DNA of 36,227 nucleotides from Saccoglossus kowalevskii (Eukaryota; Hemichordata; Enteropneusta; Harrimaniidae), in contig NW_003123904.1 of NCBI RefSeq assembly GCF_000003605.2, forward strand, positions 82,496 through 118,722, written 5' to 3'. The notes beneath the pieces are model-generated. The model was not told where the DNA came from, made no database searches, and was given only the letters and a program-made list of their open reading frames with translations. The translations under genes and the position numbers were made by a program. This document shows positions 1 through 12,117 of this stretch, one piece after another; position 1 is the first letter of the stretch; every line of letters begins with the position of its first letter.

Positions 1-2379
1 TTAGTATTTACATTGGTATCATATTCTTGGGAACAAAATTTTATATAAGAGCTCATTTTTCTTGAGAACCTACATCATAGTGTGAACATTTTGAATCCAA
101 TGGACGCAAATTCTAGAAGCTATAGTAATTTGGAACTCACCAACTGAAGAACAAAAACGTAAACAATAACCACTTGAAAAATAAACATGTAAACCTTATA
201 CCTTATCAGTGTTTTGAAATTTTAAATCTCGTTTTAATATGTTTTGCTTGTGGCATGGCTTCGAACTTTTAAGAGCGTGTAGCAAATGTTGTCTTATTTT
301 AAAACAATAAATAAAACCATAATTCTATTACTTCTAGCATCTACCAACCTGCATCTATAACTTGGATATAGGTCACGTGCGATTAACAGATGTGTAAGGA
401 CATGAAATAGGTTAATATGCCTAGCAACTCGATTGGAAAATTTGCTACAAATTATTATTGGTGAAACCGAGTCAGCGTTTTGCTATAGGTCGATAACACA
501 TGGTTAATACCGTAGACAACCGACCATGTCACTCTTGACCGGTAAAATTACCTCGCACAACCAAACGTAGTCCGCGATAAAATTGCTTGTATTTACGTTT
601 CGGACATTAATAAATAGGTTGCCACAAACAATGATTCCAATGTGTGTAGTATATTTTGAGGTAAAACAACTGCAAAACAATGACCATGCATAGTGATGTA
701 TATGACTAAAAAATTAAAAGCTGATCGTGTTACAATTGCGCATGCGTGCCAAGACTTATGGGAATAAGATTGTACATACTACTTCATACTTCAAAGGCTA
801 CAACCAAAATCTATCCCATAATATCAATTTAAACTACTTCATAATAACAAGCATATATAAATCTCAAAACAACACTTCCCCTCTCAACAGAATAATTATT
901 TTATTTACCAAATTATACTATAGATTTACGCAAACCAATTGTTCGGACTATGCGTACTTACATCTCATGAGGTTGAACACATCCCTCCCAAGTTACCACG
1001 CTGGAAGCCCCAATGAATGTTTGTATCCACACATCGTACCACATTTTGTATTATGTGAACCCGACATTCAGTTCATATGTTCAGTGTGCGCGTGCGTAAT
1101 TTGAACTTGTATATTGCATTTGGATACATAAATGTGTACATTTAATATTAGCACACTGTTGCAGTATTGGTTAATGTATTAACTGATCGGACTACCTTTC
1201 ATAAAACGTAAACCATTCCTTTGGTTTAAGAGTTATTTTGAGGTTGTATTGCGTTTTAGACGATGTTTAGTTAACATTAGAGTTTATTTGGGTGAGAGGC
1301 ACTGCCTCCTTCGGGTGAGAAGGATTTGTTATTTTGGGCAAGAAAAATTGACTTTATGGGGCAAGGGCACTGACTCGTATATATAATGAATATTACGCTC
1401 TTGTACGCATTTCCTGCATCTCAAAAAACGTCTCCAAACGCTCGTTCGAAAAACTGGAAAAAAAAATCAAATTCCATTATTTACGGCTTCATTTAAGTAA
1501 TCCACCGCTGCATCTGTATGTAGAGTTTTTACCGTTACAATAATTTAAACTACTCGCTATGGTCTAATTCCTATAGCCACAATTAAATACATAATTTATT
1601 TAGTTGCATATGATTGGGACATTTGTTGGCTTGTTTTCGGTGGCTGGGTATATATCTCATCCTTCCAATCAAGCATAGTGAAATTTATGCGGCGATAAAA
1701 TGTCGCGACTCTAGGGTGGCTAAGTATTTACGTACTAATCCGTAGTATCAGGTTATTTCTGTTTTGCGAGTGGGTGTAATCAAAAGTTACTGTCGACCTC
1801 GCTTACAGTGGACATGACCTCCTTTTTGTGAAACTAGAGGTCGGCAAAGATCCGAAGGCACTCAATCTCTCCAATATGTACTTCAACCTAGTCTCAGTGT
1901 GTGACAGAATATTGTTTCCCAAATCAATACTGTGTGTTTGCCTGTTCCTAGACTGCGGGGTCACGCAGGCACAACTCAACGTAATCTACATGAAATTAAA
2001 ACCTCTGTTGACGTCATCGTTTTCAGGAATCAAATCAAAGCAGTCACTTAACATGAGTCATTCAGTCATTATATTTATATTTTAATTAGTTTCATGTTTA
2101 TAGATATGTTTCGATACAGATTGGCATATTTACGGGGTATGGGACATCTCGAGGAAGATCTTTTATATTTATGGAAAGTCGTAAAATCTGTTATGTTTGT
2201 ATTTATTCGTTTTAGCCATGTTATAATAATTAAAATAGACTTTAAACAATGTATTCACCACTCACCACCAACTTGACTTTGATATGTTTTGTTTGAAATA
2301 CCGCGATTTTGCAGACAAATCTGCAAATGTGGGTAAGCATAAGTCTACGCGTCGATGACGTAATTGAACACCACGCGCA
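1..2379. other. No gene recognised; AT-rich non-coding sequence
   Basis: Reading frames here are short, have low-complexity translations and lack convincing splice signals or family motifs. Visible motifs include an NRF1-like palindrome TGCGCATGCGT at 737-747, an E-box CACGTG at 374-379, a perfect CRE TGACGTCA at 2009-2016 and TGACGTAA at 2356-2363. No repeat unit or RNA gene was recognised. Confidence 0.6.
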
Positions 2380-2643
2380 CTAGAAATCCATAAATGAAAC
2401 ATACATTATTCGTAAATGACCGCCAAGCTCTTGTTGAGACACGAAACTTTTTTTCCTCAAAAATTGTTTCATTTTTCTCGTCATTTTGGCCACTGTTCTA
2501 GATACAATGGTTACATAGGCCAGGGGAACAGTAAACGCGACGACAGCGAGGAACACTAGTTGGGGGCAAAAAACAAAAAGTCTCGTGACGCTCTCGTTCT
2601 GAACGAGATCTCGGCGGCCCTTTCTTGGTTTCCTCGCGCTCAA
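2380..2643 (-). CDS. Weak candidate coding fragment with one hydrophobic segment
   Basis: This is an open frame of 87 codons on the minus strand, with no good ATG at its 5' end (it opens at TTG). The translation is more protein-like than its surroundings: a basic N-terminal part (ARKPRKGRRD), one hydrophobic stretch of about 20 residues in the middle (LVFLAVVAFTVPLAYVTIV), then a basic run (KMTRKMKQFLRKK). That order resembles a single membrane segment followed by a cytosolic positive patch. The DNA is more GC-rich than its flanks. A possible donor (GTATGT) lies near the 3' end, but no strong acceptor is visible upstream. I do not recognise a family. It could equally be a chance frame or a decayed exon. 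Confidence 0.12.
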   Translation of the reverse strand: MSARKPRKGRRDLVQNESVTRLFVFCPQLVFLAVVAFTVPLAYVTIVSRTVAKMTRKMKQFLRKKSFVSQQELGGHLRIMYVSFMDF

Positions 2644-5600
2644 GGCGATCTCCTTACAAATAAGGTCTATTAGTGTGCAACTAATTATATAGCAATTAGT
2701 GTGAATCTCAAATTGCCTACATTTGCATTTTTCTTGTGGATTGTTTTCGCATTGTTTGAGTTCACAACATGTGAATTAATCATGATTGGTGGCCTTCAAT
2801 TATCACGTGACATCGAGTCACGTAACACACATCGAACATACTGTAGATTATCTGAGATGATATACGCGTTTCGATAAAAACACGAACCTTTGATAATTAG
2901 GTTATAAATCAGGATATTATTCATACCTTCGTGTCAATGAACACCGCACTTATATTTATTTTACAAGTTATGTTTTCTGACATGAACGTGACCCGAGGAT
3001 TCCTACTCACAATTCCTCAGATTAGTGTGGGTATTTATTATCTACACCATGAATCAGAAATCTGTACTTAAATATAATTCAACAGGGAATTTAGAGAATA
3101 GTTGTTTCCACGGAAACATTGGGTAGCTGTTATGTTTTTAACTTGCTGTTAGTAATTACGCAAGCCGAGTTCGCCAAAATATAAACTACCGCAGTTAACG
3201 TGCCTAACACTTGCATTTTAACAGCCTACTACCTTGAAAAGGGCAGTGTGGATACATTTGACTATTTTGAATCATGCTTAAATAATTTAGTTTGAAATGT
3301 CTTTTCAATTCACACCAACATAGTATGGTTGGAATTAAAACGTTGAATAATCAAAGGAGTATTTGTCCGAGACAATATTTACAAGTTTAGTGCGAGTGGA
3401 TGCTGAATAGACCATTTTCCGTTCACTGCGAGAATCACGCGTTATGCGTGAAATCGAACGTAAAAACGGGACAAACAAAGGTCATAGCGTCGTAGTGGCG
3501 TCAAACATCGCGTGAGATTCGACAAACGCGAAAGTATTTTGGGGGACATTTCCATGTCAACAATGTGCTGTACACATTTGATGATAGACAATTTCGATTA
3601 AAAGAGGATATTCGAATGCGATATTCCTCTGTCAAAGATCGGCCGGTCGATGTGAGCTACGAAATAAAGAAATTCGAGTTCAAAATCAAATCGTTCGATT
3701 TTTGCGGCAGACGTTTGACGCGCGTCTTTCATGCATCTCGCGAGATCTCGCAGTTGTACGGAAAATCACCTATTGCCTGTTTATAATTTAACTCTAACTT
3801 TTAACTTGTTCGTCATATATTTTGCACATTTTTATAGTAATATTATGTGGATAAATTTAATACAAAGTTAACCTTGGTTGGCGACGGTGATCTAGCAGAA
3901 ACGATTTGATTAACGATTGTGTGAGGAACAAGGTTGTCAATGATTTTGACACACCTGATGTCCATATATGTGTTCCTCCTCTTGATTTGACAATATCAGT
4001 TGTTAAATGCTTTTCGGGTGGTTTGATACTGTTTTGTACTTGCAAATGTGTTTGTCAGTAGTTCGTTTGTGTTCTTGGCCTTGCAAATTCCACTTATATT
4101 TATAAATTTCTGTGTATAGTGATTTAACATGGTATTTTGGATTTCAATATGTTTCTTCAATATTTGTCGTACATTTTCAAAGCAAGTGTTTGTATATTTT
4201 CAAAATCTGCACAATTACATAATCTGTATATGATGGTAAACGCATATAAGTCACAGTTTTTAGTGGCTGTTCGTCTAGGGGTAGGTATAACACATTAATG
4301 GAATGTTGCAGTGTTTCATAAAATTGCAAGTGTGGTTGTTGCTTTGTATGAAAATCGTAACATCTGACTAGTGTACGTATATATACAAGAATAAACCTAA
4401 TACACATCCACGTAAACACCACTAAATTTCGAGGCATAGATCTCGAATTCACAAAGTTTCTGAAACGTTAAGGTAAGTATTTTAAAATAAGGCAAACTGA
4501 AGGCGTTTTATGTCATTCGATCAAGTTGTTTTTTAATTCACATTCATTATTCCATTTCATGTGCTGATGTCAGAGCTTCAGATCTGTTGGAACTTGAACA
4601 CAAAGAACTAATTTGCAAATGTATTTGTGACGTCATTTGTGCATCTGGTTACACTTTGCACAATTATTGAGGCCTCATTGAGTTCTTGTTATATGTCGTT
4701 ATATGTCAAATACTATTATCTAACAGTACATATTTGAAAACGGAATTTGATTAAGTAAACCAATCCAGCTTCAATTTGCTATGGTTCGTACAGTGCAGGG
4801 CGTCATTTCGTATATTGACTGACAGTAGAGTAGAAATGATATCATATGCAGCAAAATTCACAACATAATATAAGAAATAGAAATGATACTAATCATTATA
4901 CATCTGTCACCGTAACGCCATAAGTTACAGCGTGCCGTAATTTTGTAGTATTGCACTGGGTATTTTCATCCACCATATTAGGAAACGAGAATTCCAAATA
5001 TGGAACGATTACGCGCGTAATAATAAACAAACATGGTTGTCCCCACACAAAGAAGTTCGTTAAATCTGTTCTAAACGTTTTGGATGTATTCCTGGGAGTC
5101 GGTCGATACTCCTGCTGTACTGTCTTCGTGCATACTTTGCAGTATCCTCGTACTATAACCTCATATTAATAATACGCGTATAAGTGTAACATCAACGCAC
5201 ACAGTCTAGACGTGATGTCATGCTCCACATGTATCAAATCAAATAGTTTTAAAACTTTTTAGAATCTAAAGTGGCAATCATCTGTGTAACATAATTACCG
5301 TATTTTGCCCGGAAGTAGGTGATATTTGCCAACAACATTGAATGATGACACAAGTCGTAAACTTGAACTTATAAACTTGGAAGAGGAAGCAATGACGATT
5401 CCATGCTACATGGTCTTGCAGCAAATAAACTGACGGAATGTACACCACTTTAAATTAATTGAAAAATACAATGGCGTTGCATTGATGGACGGTAAAATTA
5501 AATTGTTAGCACGATTCTGTAGCTAGCCAACGCGAACTCATGTATACAATAACCAAATGTTCGATATAGAAAAATGTTTCACCATCTGTGTTGTTATTCA

Positions 5601-6400
5601 AGGATTTATAAGGGTGTGCGTGTATGTACGGTGATATGCAATATAACCCTATTTCATGTGCGCGTCAATCCATCGTCGTCTATCCAATAGCGTCACAGAA
5701 CGCTTTAGAGAATAGAAAAATATTGATTATGTGAACAGAAACCATGCTCATCGACTTCATACCTTCATTGCATACCATACGAGCTGCAAACTCTTGATTC
5801 ATAAATCCTTGTTTTTACATTATGTAGAAGAACTATACAGCTTACCGGATACATCTTTAACCAAAGATTTCTGGATCTTCGTACATTTTATTATGTGGTT
5901 GTGGTATCAAATAAAAGCAATGTCGTCCATTACTTCCATGATAGGAAAATAAACTGTTTATGGAGGACACAAAGAGGTTTGGATTTCTCTGAATTTCGTG
6001 ATTGTTCAAGATTAGCAGCACTACTGTAGTCTTCTTTCACAATATAGACTCTCGTTATATTTTTACATGGTATTTCATTTACAAAAAATGCAACAGATAG
6101 AAAATTATGACCATATGTTCGAATAATAGAAAAACACATTGAAATGTGCGTTCAAAAAGTTACTGAAACTAGGTGCAACATCACAAGGATTTATTCAACA
6201 TTTATTTTTAGAAAATAAATGAATGAGATGTCTCGTAAAGGTATTCATTAGACAATGCCAGTAAAGAACGTACTTATAGCGATACAGGTACGTGTTGTTA
6301 TTTTATTATTTTTTGTGGCTATACTATGCTGCGGTGACATATACTATATTATGTGTAAACTAAACTTTGACGTCATTGTCTCACGTGAGCTTGGTGAGAT
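2644..6400. other. No gene recognised; one isolated consensus splice donor
   Basis: Frames are short. A CpG-richer patch at about 3400-3780 carries a 73-codon frame with no recognisable family. A textbook donor, AAG|GTAAGTAT, sits with its GT at 4473-4474 on the plus strand. The frame that stays open up to it is only about 16 codons, so if it is used it would belong to a short or non-coding exon. Perfect CRE motifs lie at 4628-4635 and 6368-6375. An E-box lies at 2804-2809 and another at 6382-6387, close to the second CRE. Confidence 0.5.
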
Positions 6401-6407
6401 AATTTCT

Positions 6408-6840
6408 GATGAGTAGTGTTTCCGGGTAGTGTATACAGATTTGAATCATGTTGATGTTAATGTGTGAATAAATTACGGAAAAAGTCCCGGGGTAATGTTT
6501 ACAGACTTGACTGTTATTGATATTTATTATATTGTGTATTGATGGACATTGTCTTTGAATCATGTTGATGTTCATGTGTGAATAACTGATGAGTAAAGTC
6601 CCGGGAAATATAAAGAGACTGACCATTGATGTAATGTATATGTAATGTATGTTGATGATTGGTGAGAATTGACCCGGGGTAAGGTATAGGTATCTGAGTT
6701 GTATCGATGTTCATATGTTGAAAACAGATGAGCATTGTCCTGTGGTAATGTCCAGACACTTTGTCTGGATTTGAATCATATTTGGGGGATGTTTCGAGGT
6801 AATGTGCATTGACTTTAATCCTATTGAAGTTCATATATTG
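6408..6840. repeat. Degenerate tandem repeat, unit about 66 bp, 6-7 units
   Basis: Successive units begin with a GATGAG-like block, then a CCCGGGG core with GTAATGT, then a TTGAATCATGTTGATGTTCA-like block. Unit starts are near 6408, 6474, 6541 (shortened), 6588, 6658, 6727 and about 6785. Units differ by many substitutions and small indels, so the array is old. It explains the overlapping minus-strand frames with repeating HMNI/MIQ and YPGT motifs, which are repeat translations and not a protein. Confidence 0.7.
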
Positions 6841-6994
6841 ATTATCAAAAAGTAATATTTTAAGTAAAGTAAAAAAAATAACAATAACATACCCAACCAC
6901 AGATCGCTGAAAAAAAACAATTCACAAAAACAAAATAATTAAGACACAGCCGCCAGACTCGCATAAGAAAGATATACAATCCAAAGGTATACAT

Positions 6995-7065
6995 TCAGTG
7001 ATGTCAGGTGTGAGCACTTCCTGCTTCACACGTGGCATCCATCATATATCATTCTGAGTCATAAT
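6995..7065 (-). repeat. Dispersed repeat copy A (bivalve-type, from memory)
   Basis: Read on the minus strand, the segment contains GATGCCACGTGTGAAGCAGG followed by AAGTGCTCACACCTGACATC. The same block occurs at 14446-14505 in the same orientation with a 10-11 bp length difference, so two copies are seen directly. The order of blocks (GTGCCACGTGTGGAGCAGG, TGCTCAC, CACCTGA.ATCAC) matches what I remember of a very abundant dispersed repeat in bivalve genomes and transcripts. That match is recalled, not searched. The copy is inverted-repeat-like internally (GATGTCAGGTGTGAGCA against TGCTTCACACGTGGCATC). Confidence 0.5.
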
Positions 7066-7699
7066 GAAATAGTTACAACCTGACGTCAGACAAGTGACAT
7101 GGATGCCATCAAATATTATCAATGGAACATTGTTATTGTAATTAAGTGCAATCTCATATCTGCCAACACACCCATTGAATGTCATTCTCTACAAAATCCT
7201 TAATTGAAGAACAAAGGAAGACAATGTTTTTTTAAAGATTCTGTATATGTACTACATAGTTGGGAGGTATATAACACATCAAATATATCCATGTGATATT
7301 TATACACAAATACAAAACAGTCATCGGGGTTTCATTATATTTTCAGTGGCAATGTTCTTGTATGTTGTTCTATAACTGTTATTCGTTGTATATAATAATA
7401 TCAACATAGGTTACAGTTCCGAACACATTGTTATTAGATTATGAAAAGCGGATAAATGCGCTGATAGAGGAATCCAAACACAACTACGTGGATGCTAAAA
7501 CTCTACGACATTGTTACGTAAAGTATAAATACCTCATTCATCAGGAGCTTTTATAATTCAGTGCACCAAAGTGCATACAATGTAAATCTAAATTAATATA
7601 TTAATTATAACATATGGGTATATATCATATATTGTTACGTAACAGTGCTATTGATCTGTGTCGGCATGCTTTCCTTTGTTTTCTCTTAACCTTACTTAG

Positions 7700-7767
7700 T
7701 TATGTCGCATTTCTGGTTATGGAATGAGGCTGCGTGGTTTCTATATCTTGTTGTAAATTCGTTTCCG
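7700..7767 (+). CDS. Possible short internal exon (splice-site based)
   Basis: A pyrimidine-rich tract ending CTTAACCTTACTTAG at 7699 is a good acceptor, and a strong donor GTAAGT begins at 7768. The 68 bases between them are open in the frame that reads MSHFWLWNEAAWFLYLVVN and runs to the donor. The sequence is hydrophobic and tryptophan-rich, with no family I recognise. The splice sites are the only real support: a single short exon with no visible partner exon nearby is weak, and a chance pairing of sites is quite likely. Confidence 0.15.
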
Positions 7768-9740
7768 GTAAGTCCGATGTATGTTTCACTGGTTTCCTTG
7801 TCTATTCGCGTAACTTTCGCTTGGTATATAACGCCATACTGTACATTTATTTATTTACATTCGTGTTGTCAGTCGTGGTGTTTTTATCGGTAGCAAGTTG
7901 GCGTTTGTAATACGGAATTACGATATTCTCGTATGAATCTCTCGAGCGTGGGGATATAGTTCTGCTCATTGAATGATATGAAAAAGTTCTCAGTTGTTAC
8001 ATTTTAACTTGAAGAATGTATGAACAACAAGTCGAGTATGAATTTCAATGACGTAATTCATTTATCTTAATATATTGCTCAAATATAGTGAGGAAAGATT
8101 ATTCAGAACTTTGTAAGCCATAACAGTTGTAAACAAATGCCACGGAACTCAACGATCAAAACAAGTGACTGTGGGAATTATTGTATCAACCCACAGAAGT
8201 GCCCTCCCAGCCTATTTGTGGTATAGAAATACGTAGTAAATTAAATGGTGCAACGTACTGTTGCTGTCACTCACTGATTATATCGTCAATAAACACTTAG
8301 AAGATAAAGTAGGTTATGTACTATTACGACACAAATAGTTATTGCTTGTTACTTGTTAGTAAGTGTCCTTGTATCTACGAAGTAATTTAATAGCCCCAAG
8401 GTAAGATACTCGGAGTATTGTCAGAATAATCTGCTCTGGTTACTATAATATGGAATGACAAATCGATCGATTAGAGATTATCACATGCATTTTAGGGTCG
8501 TTACTGAAAAAATACTGGAAAACGTATGTTTTGTAAATATAACATTGACGAAACACTGCCTTCGATATTGCATACACGGAATAAGGGTCACTACTGATTG
8601 GGTATTTTATAGACATATGTCAGCTTCCTTCATTCATTTCGAGTCGTAACTCCGCGGTTGCTTGTCTAGATTTCAAAATAAAACAATGTAATTTGTCAGT
8701 AATTTCTTATTTTAACGATACATCCTTTGCATGTAATCTAATATGCGCGTTATTTAAAAACAACAACAGTATAATAATATAATTGTGACTGACGTGTCCC
8801 ATATTATTGGTCTAAATAAAGCATACGTTCCTAATTGGAATTTCCATAGCCTAATTGGCGTATTGATTTTCGTCTATAGAAATGTGCACGTTTTTCTAAC
8901 GATTTCTTAATGTAAGTATACTCACAGCGTTAAAAGTACAAACAGAATACTTTTCGCTCAATATATTATTAGGTCCAATAAATAAATAAATATACTAAGT
9001 AATGTCATTTCCCGGTCTAGGCTATCTGTCTGATAACATGAACTGCAGGTGTGGTCGATACTAAAAACACTGATTTAGCACTAAAAGTTTTGCATAGATT
9101 TAAATATTGATGTCAATCACCATGTGCCTGTTGTTTGTTTCATAGTGTGCCATTTTAGTACCATAAATTGTCATGTTTTCACTGACCAAACAGTGGGGAT
9201 AGTTTCGGTGAAAGGAAGTATTTACAATATGTAATAATTGTTCAGATATTGACCTGCGCACTTTTCTCAATGTGTCAAACCTAATTGATTTTTTCACGTT
9301 ATCTTCTGCATTGCTGTGGCGCTGTTTTGTTACTATTGTAAACTCTCCCTAGAGTATGCGGCACAATAAGGCTGGCGCCACTCAAACTTTCTCATCAGGA
9401 AGACCGTACAATATTAATACTATTATGGTAATAATCTATTTTACATCGCGACCTCCCGCCAGCATTGTGAGCTAGATTAAAAATGACATGGCACATCTAG
9501 GGGAGATGTGACTAAATGAAACGCGCATTGACATTTCTCTTCACAAATGGCGTCTTCTATTATCATTTACTATAATTATGACTACTTCGTGTGACAGTTT
9601 TGCGCTTATCGTGTGCCAGTCACCTTAAGCTTCGCCGATTACTGACCTCCCAAATCATTTGTTATCATCCGATCGTGTACACGCAATGATGATTATCACC
9701 ATTCATATCCGGTTGCCAGCTTAATAGGCGGAGTGTCAAT
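7768..9740. other. No gene recognised
   Basis: This is AT-rich sequence with scattered short frames and no repeat array. TGACGTAA lies at 8049-8056. Nothing here resembles a tRNA, snRNA or protein domain. Confidence 0.5.
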
Positions 9741-9747
9741 TCAAGTC

Positions 9748-9816
9748 CACGTGCCATTATAAATAAATCGCTCTCTCAAAACGCCAAATTGTAAATATTC
9801 ATGTAAACTGGTGAGT
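9748..9816 (+). promoter_or_regulatory. Candidate core promoter with short first exon and donor
   Basis: An E-box CACGTG (9748-9753) is followed by a TATA-like element TATAAATA (9758-9765), then a CT-rich stretch, then a consensus donor CTG|GTGAGTATT with its GT at 9811-9812. TATA, about 30 bases, a short leader and a donor is the arrangement expected of a TATA promoter with a small non-coding first exon. The leader holds only an ATG-TAA minimal frame. The second exon is not identified, and TATA-like strings are frequent in AT-rich DNA. Confidence 0.22.
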
Positions 9817-10269
9817 ATTTTTGTTCACATCTTCCTGGTGCGGAGATAATTGATATTAATATTATACTACTTGATTGAGTCCATACTTCTTTCTAATAAT
9901 TTAAAGCCATATTAAACTCATACCTACAATATAATATATGTTTCCCCCACCCCAGTGAAAACTATTACATTAATATGAAATATGACATCGATTACGTAAT
10001 CATCATCTGATCAACATGGAAACAGTCCATTAAGCATCATCTGCATACCATGTCTAATTACACACTCGATTAAAACAGATATGTAAAGCATGACAATTTT
10101 TAAATGAAATGAAACATACGTGAAACACTTGTACTAGTAATCTAAAGAATGTGCTCTATCAAAATAACACATGTGGAACATCAAACAACATAACTCAAAA
10201 CAGCGCAAGATAGATGTACATAACACAATTGTTTTTAAGACTTTCGTTGAACGTCGATGTAACTGTAAT
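9817..10269. other. No gene recognised
   Basis: AT-rich sequence with no long frame and no repeat structure that I can see. Confidence 0.5.
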
Positions 10270-10321
10270 ATTATATCACAGTCCCTCTATCATAGATATG
10301 ATAGAGGGACTGTGATTATAT
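10270..10321. mobile_element. Tiny palindromic insertion, copy 1 (38 bp plus 7-bp TSDs)
   Basis: The core at 10277-10314 is a perfect inverted repeat: a 17-bp arm beginning CACAGTCCCTC, a 4-base centre AGAT, and the exact reverse-complement arm ending GAGGGACTGTG. It is flanked by an identical 7-bp direct repeat ATTATAT on each side (10270-10276 and 10315-10321), as expected of a target-site duplication. A second element at 30076-30101 shares the same 11 terminal bases and also has a perfect 7-bp flanking repeat of different sequence. That points to transposition and not a chance hairpin. No coding capacity; the superfamily is unknown. Confidence 0.7.
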
Positions 10322-11188
10322 ATCACAAATCTTTCCATTTTCAAAATAAACTGTTCAATTTGAGAGATATGTGTTTCTAATTGTCGTGTTTTCTGTTCCG
10401 ATTTTATATTCAATAAATTATACAAATTTCCTTGTCTGCTGCTTTTCTTCTGTTGACATTTCAAAGTGATATATGAATTTGAACCTACGAAAATAAATTG
10501 CCATTGGAAATAATTTAGTTTTATTGACTTATATCCCATATATGTAACTATATCTACATGCATCTTAATATAACGTATGTCTATGTTAGTATAGATTTAT
10601 TGCATTTCAAATATTGTATCTATATTTGTTTATATAGAATGTGATATTATTGATTACATTAAATTGGCCATTATCTATTTCTCTACATTTCTTTAAATTA
10701 AAACATGATTTACATATAGATTGTGATCAACTTGCCTGATTGTTATATATTTCACTCAAGAGTAATAATAATTTGTCTCTTTCTTAGATAGGTGACATAT
10801 AGCATTGAAATAGGCATCTTACAGTTAGGTTCCATGGCATTTTACAATGGTTTCCCGTGATAAGGATGTATCCCATTCTCAACATCTCATAGGGCGTGGC
10901 ATAGGGCGAACAAATAGTATATATGATTGTTGTAATAACAAAATCAAATTAAATCAACTAAACACATTCACATTAATTTACTGGGATTTTAAAGACGAAA
11001 TGTACTTTTTATATGTATGTTGAAGATTTAAATCTAAATTCACTGATGATTATATTCTAATGTTAAATCCAACTGAATTTGTTATTAGAAAGTCTACCTA
11101 ACCTGACCGTAATAATTATTGTTCAATTTCTCCCTTATACAGTTTCTACAAACATTATAATAAAGTCGAAATAGGTTCAAGTTTCAGG
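10322..11188. other. No gene recognised
   Basis: Very AT-rich sequence. A 95-codon minus-strand frame beginning at 10563 runs through the palindromic insertion and is not convincing as coding. Confidence 0.5.
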
Positions 11189-11365
11189 ATGACTGAAGAC
11201 TTCCCCAAACGTGGAAAGTGCTACAAGTTTGTTTCTTTCAAATTTAACAAAGGGAAGAGAAGACCGAATCAAACGCAATACACAGGACATCGTTTGAATA
11301 TAGATATTCGTCAAGTTGCGCCACGCAAAGAAACTCACAGAGGAACATTCAATCAACGTATATGA
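11189..11365 (+). CDS. Small ORF, 58 residues, basic, unknown
   Basis: ATG at 11189-11191, stop TGA at 11363-11365. The product starts MTEDFPKRGKCYKFVSF and is strongly basic (FNKGKRRPNQ, then RKETHRGTFNQ), with an even mix of residues unlike the low-complexity frames around it. The ATG follows TTCAAGTTTCAG, which could act as an acceptor, so this may be part of an exon. No domain is recognised. A minus-strand frame covers the same bases, but the plus frame reads more like protein. Short enough to be chance. Confidence 0.2.
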   Translation: MTEDFPKRGKCYKFVSFKFNKGKRRPNQTQYTGHRLNIDIRQVAPRKETHRGTFNQRI

Positions 11366-11466
11366 CATTATTCAATAAACAGGAATATTTGTAGATCTGA
11401 AGCACATATACAAACCACAATATTTTATTATCCAAGTCACAGCATTATGGCATAAAAGATACTTAC

Positions 11467-11571
11467 CTAGAATCAGCATCAACGGTTTTGATATATCATA
11501 TTTAGCCCAAATTTTCAAAATTGTCAAATTGTTGGCTTCGACATAAATAGAATCCATAGGGTTAAGGTATT
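11467..11571 (-). CDS. Possible internal exon, unknown product
   Basis: On the minus strand, an acceptor-like GTATATTAG ends at 11572 and a consensus donor CTAG|GTAAGTATC begins at 11466. The 105 bases between are open in one frame. It contains MDSIYVEANNLTILKIWAKY and runs on to a leucine-rich end at the donor, and it looks protein-like. The acceptor has a poor pyrimidine tract. It lies about 100 bp from the plus-strand small ORF at 11189-11365 on the opposite strand, so the two cannot belong to one transcript. No family recognised. Confidence 0.2.
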
Positions 11572-11742
11572 CTAATATACTTTACTTTATCAGAATCACA
11601 TCATATAAAATATCGATAATATAGCATTGTTTAGTATACATTAAAAATTTGTTGGTATATCTGGCAGACGACGTGATTATATTTTCTAAATGTATCATAA
11701 ATAAAAACAGCCTTTTTTATGTTTTAATTGTTTAATTTTATG

Positions 11743-11903
11743 TTAAAGCGGGGGGGAGTCGTCACCTGTGCATGCGTCAGATGGCCATAGCGTGTCATTG
11801 TTTACAAACAAGCGTAAACCCATGAGCCTTTGCGTTTTTCGCGTGTGTTGTTATCGTCGCTTGGGATTCAACTCCCGCGCAGGTAACTACCCACCCGCTT
11901 TAA
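11743..11903 (-). mobile_element. TTAA-flanked miniature inverted-repeat element, copy 1
   Basis: A 161-bp element bounded by TTAAAGCGGG and CCCGCTTTAA, with imperfect terminal inverted repeats of about 30 bp. It is the reverse complement of the copies at 29492-29656 and 32150-32288, which share blocks along their length. TTAA at both outer edges suggests a TTAA target-site duplication, the habit of piggyBac and Kolobok superfamilies. The termini do not begin with the CCC usual for piggyBac, so Kolobok-like is the better guess. Conserved internal motifs are TGTTTAC (forkhead-like, 11799-11805) and TGTGCATGCGTC (NRF1-like, 11768-11779). No coding capacity; a plus-strand frame across it is a shadow. 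Confidence 0.75.
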
Positions 11904-12117
11904 TACTCGTGATCCAAGCCATTTTCAACGTTTTACAGCAACATTGTCTGTTTGTAGTTAGGTCATTTAACCCATTTGAGAACAGATCCTGAGATTTCAC
12001 AGTGGAGTCAAAAAAATCTTAACAAACAAAGCCCCTCTGATTGGTCTGACTGTTATGGTTAACGAGCCAATTAGACACAATCTTGCAAGTACTTGAATCT
12101 TTATTTTGTAACCGTAT
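11904..12117. other. Spacer, nothing recognised
   Basis: Unique-looking sequence between the miniature element and the promoter-like block. No motif noted. Confidence 0.5.

Noticed and set aside
6381..6900. Minus-strand frames with HMNINMIQ-like repeats
   Set aside because: Translations of the degenerate 66-bp tandem repeat.
11860..11885. GGGATTCAACTCCC resembling a tRNA T-arm or Pol III B box
   Set aside because: It lies inside the TTAA-flanked element, is not conserved in the other copies, and no D-arm, anticodon stem or A box fits around it.
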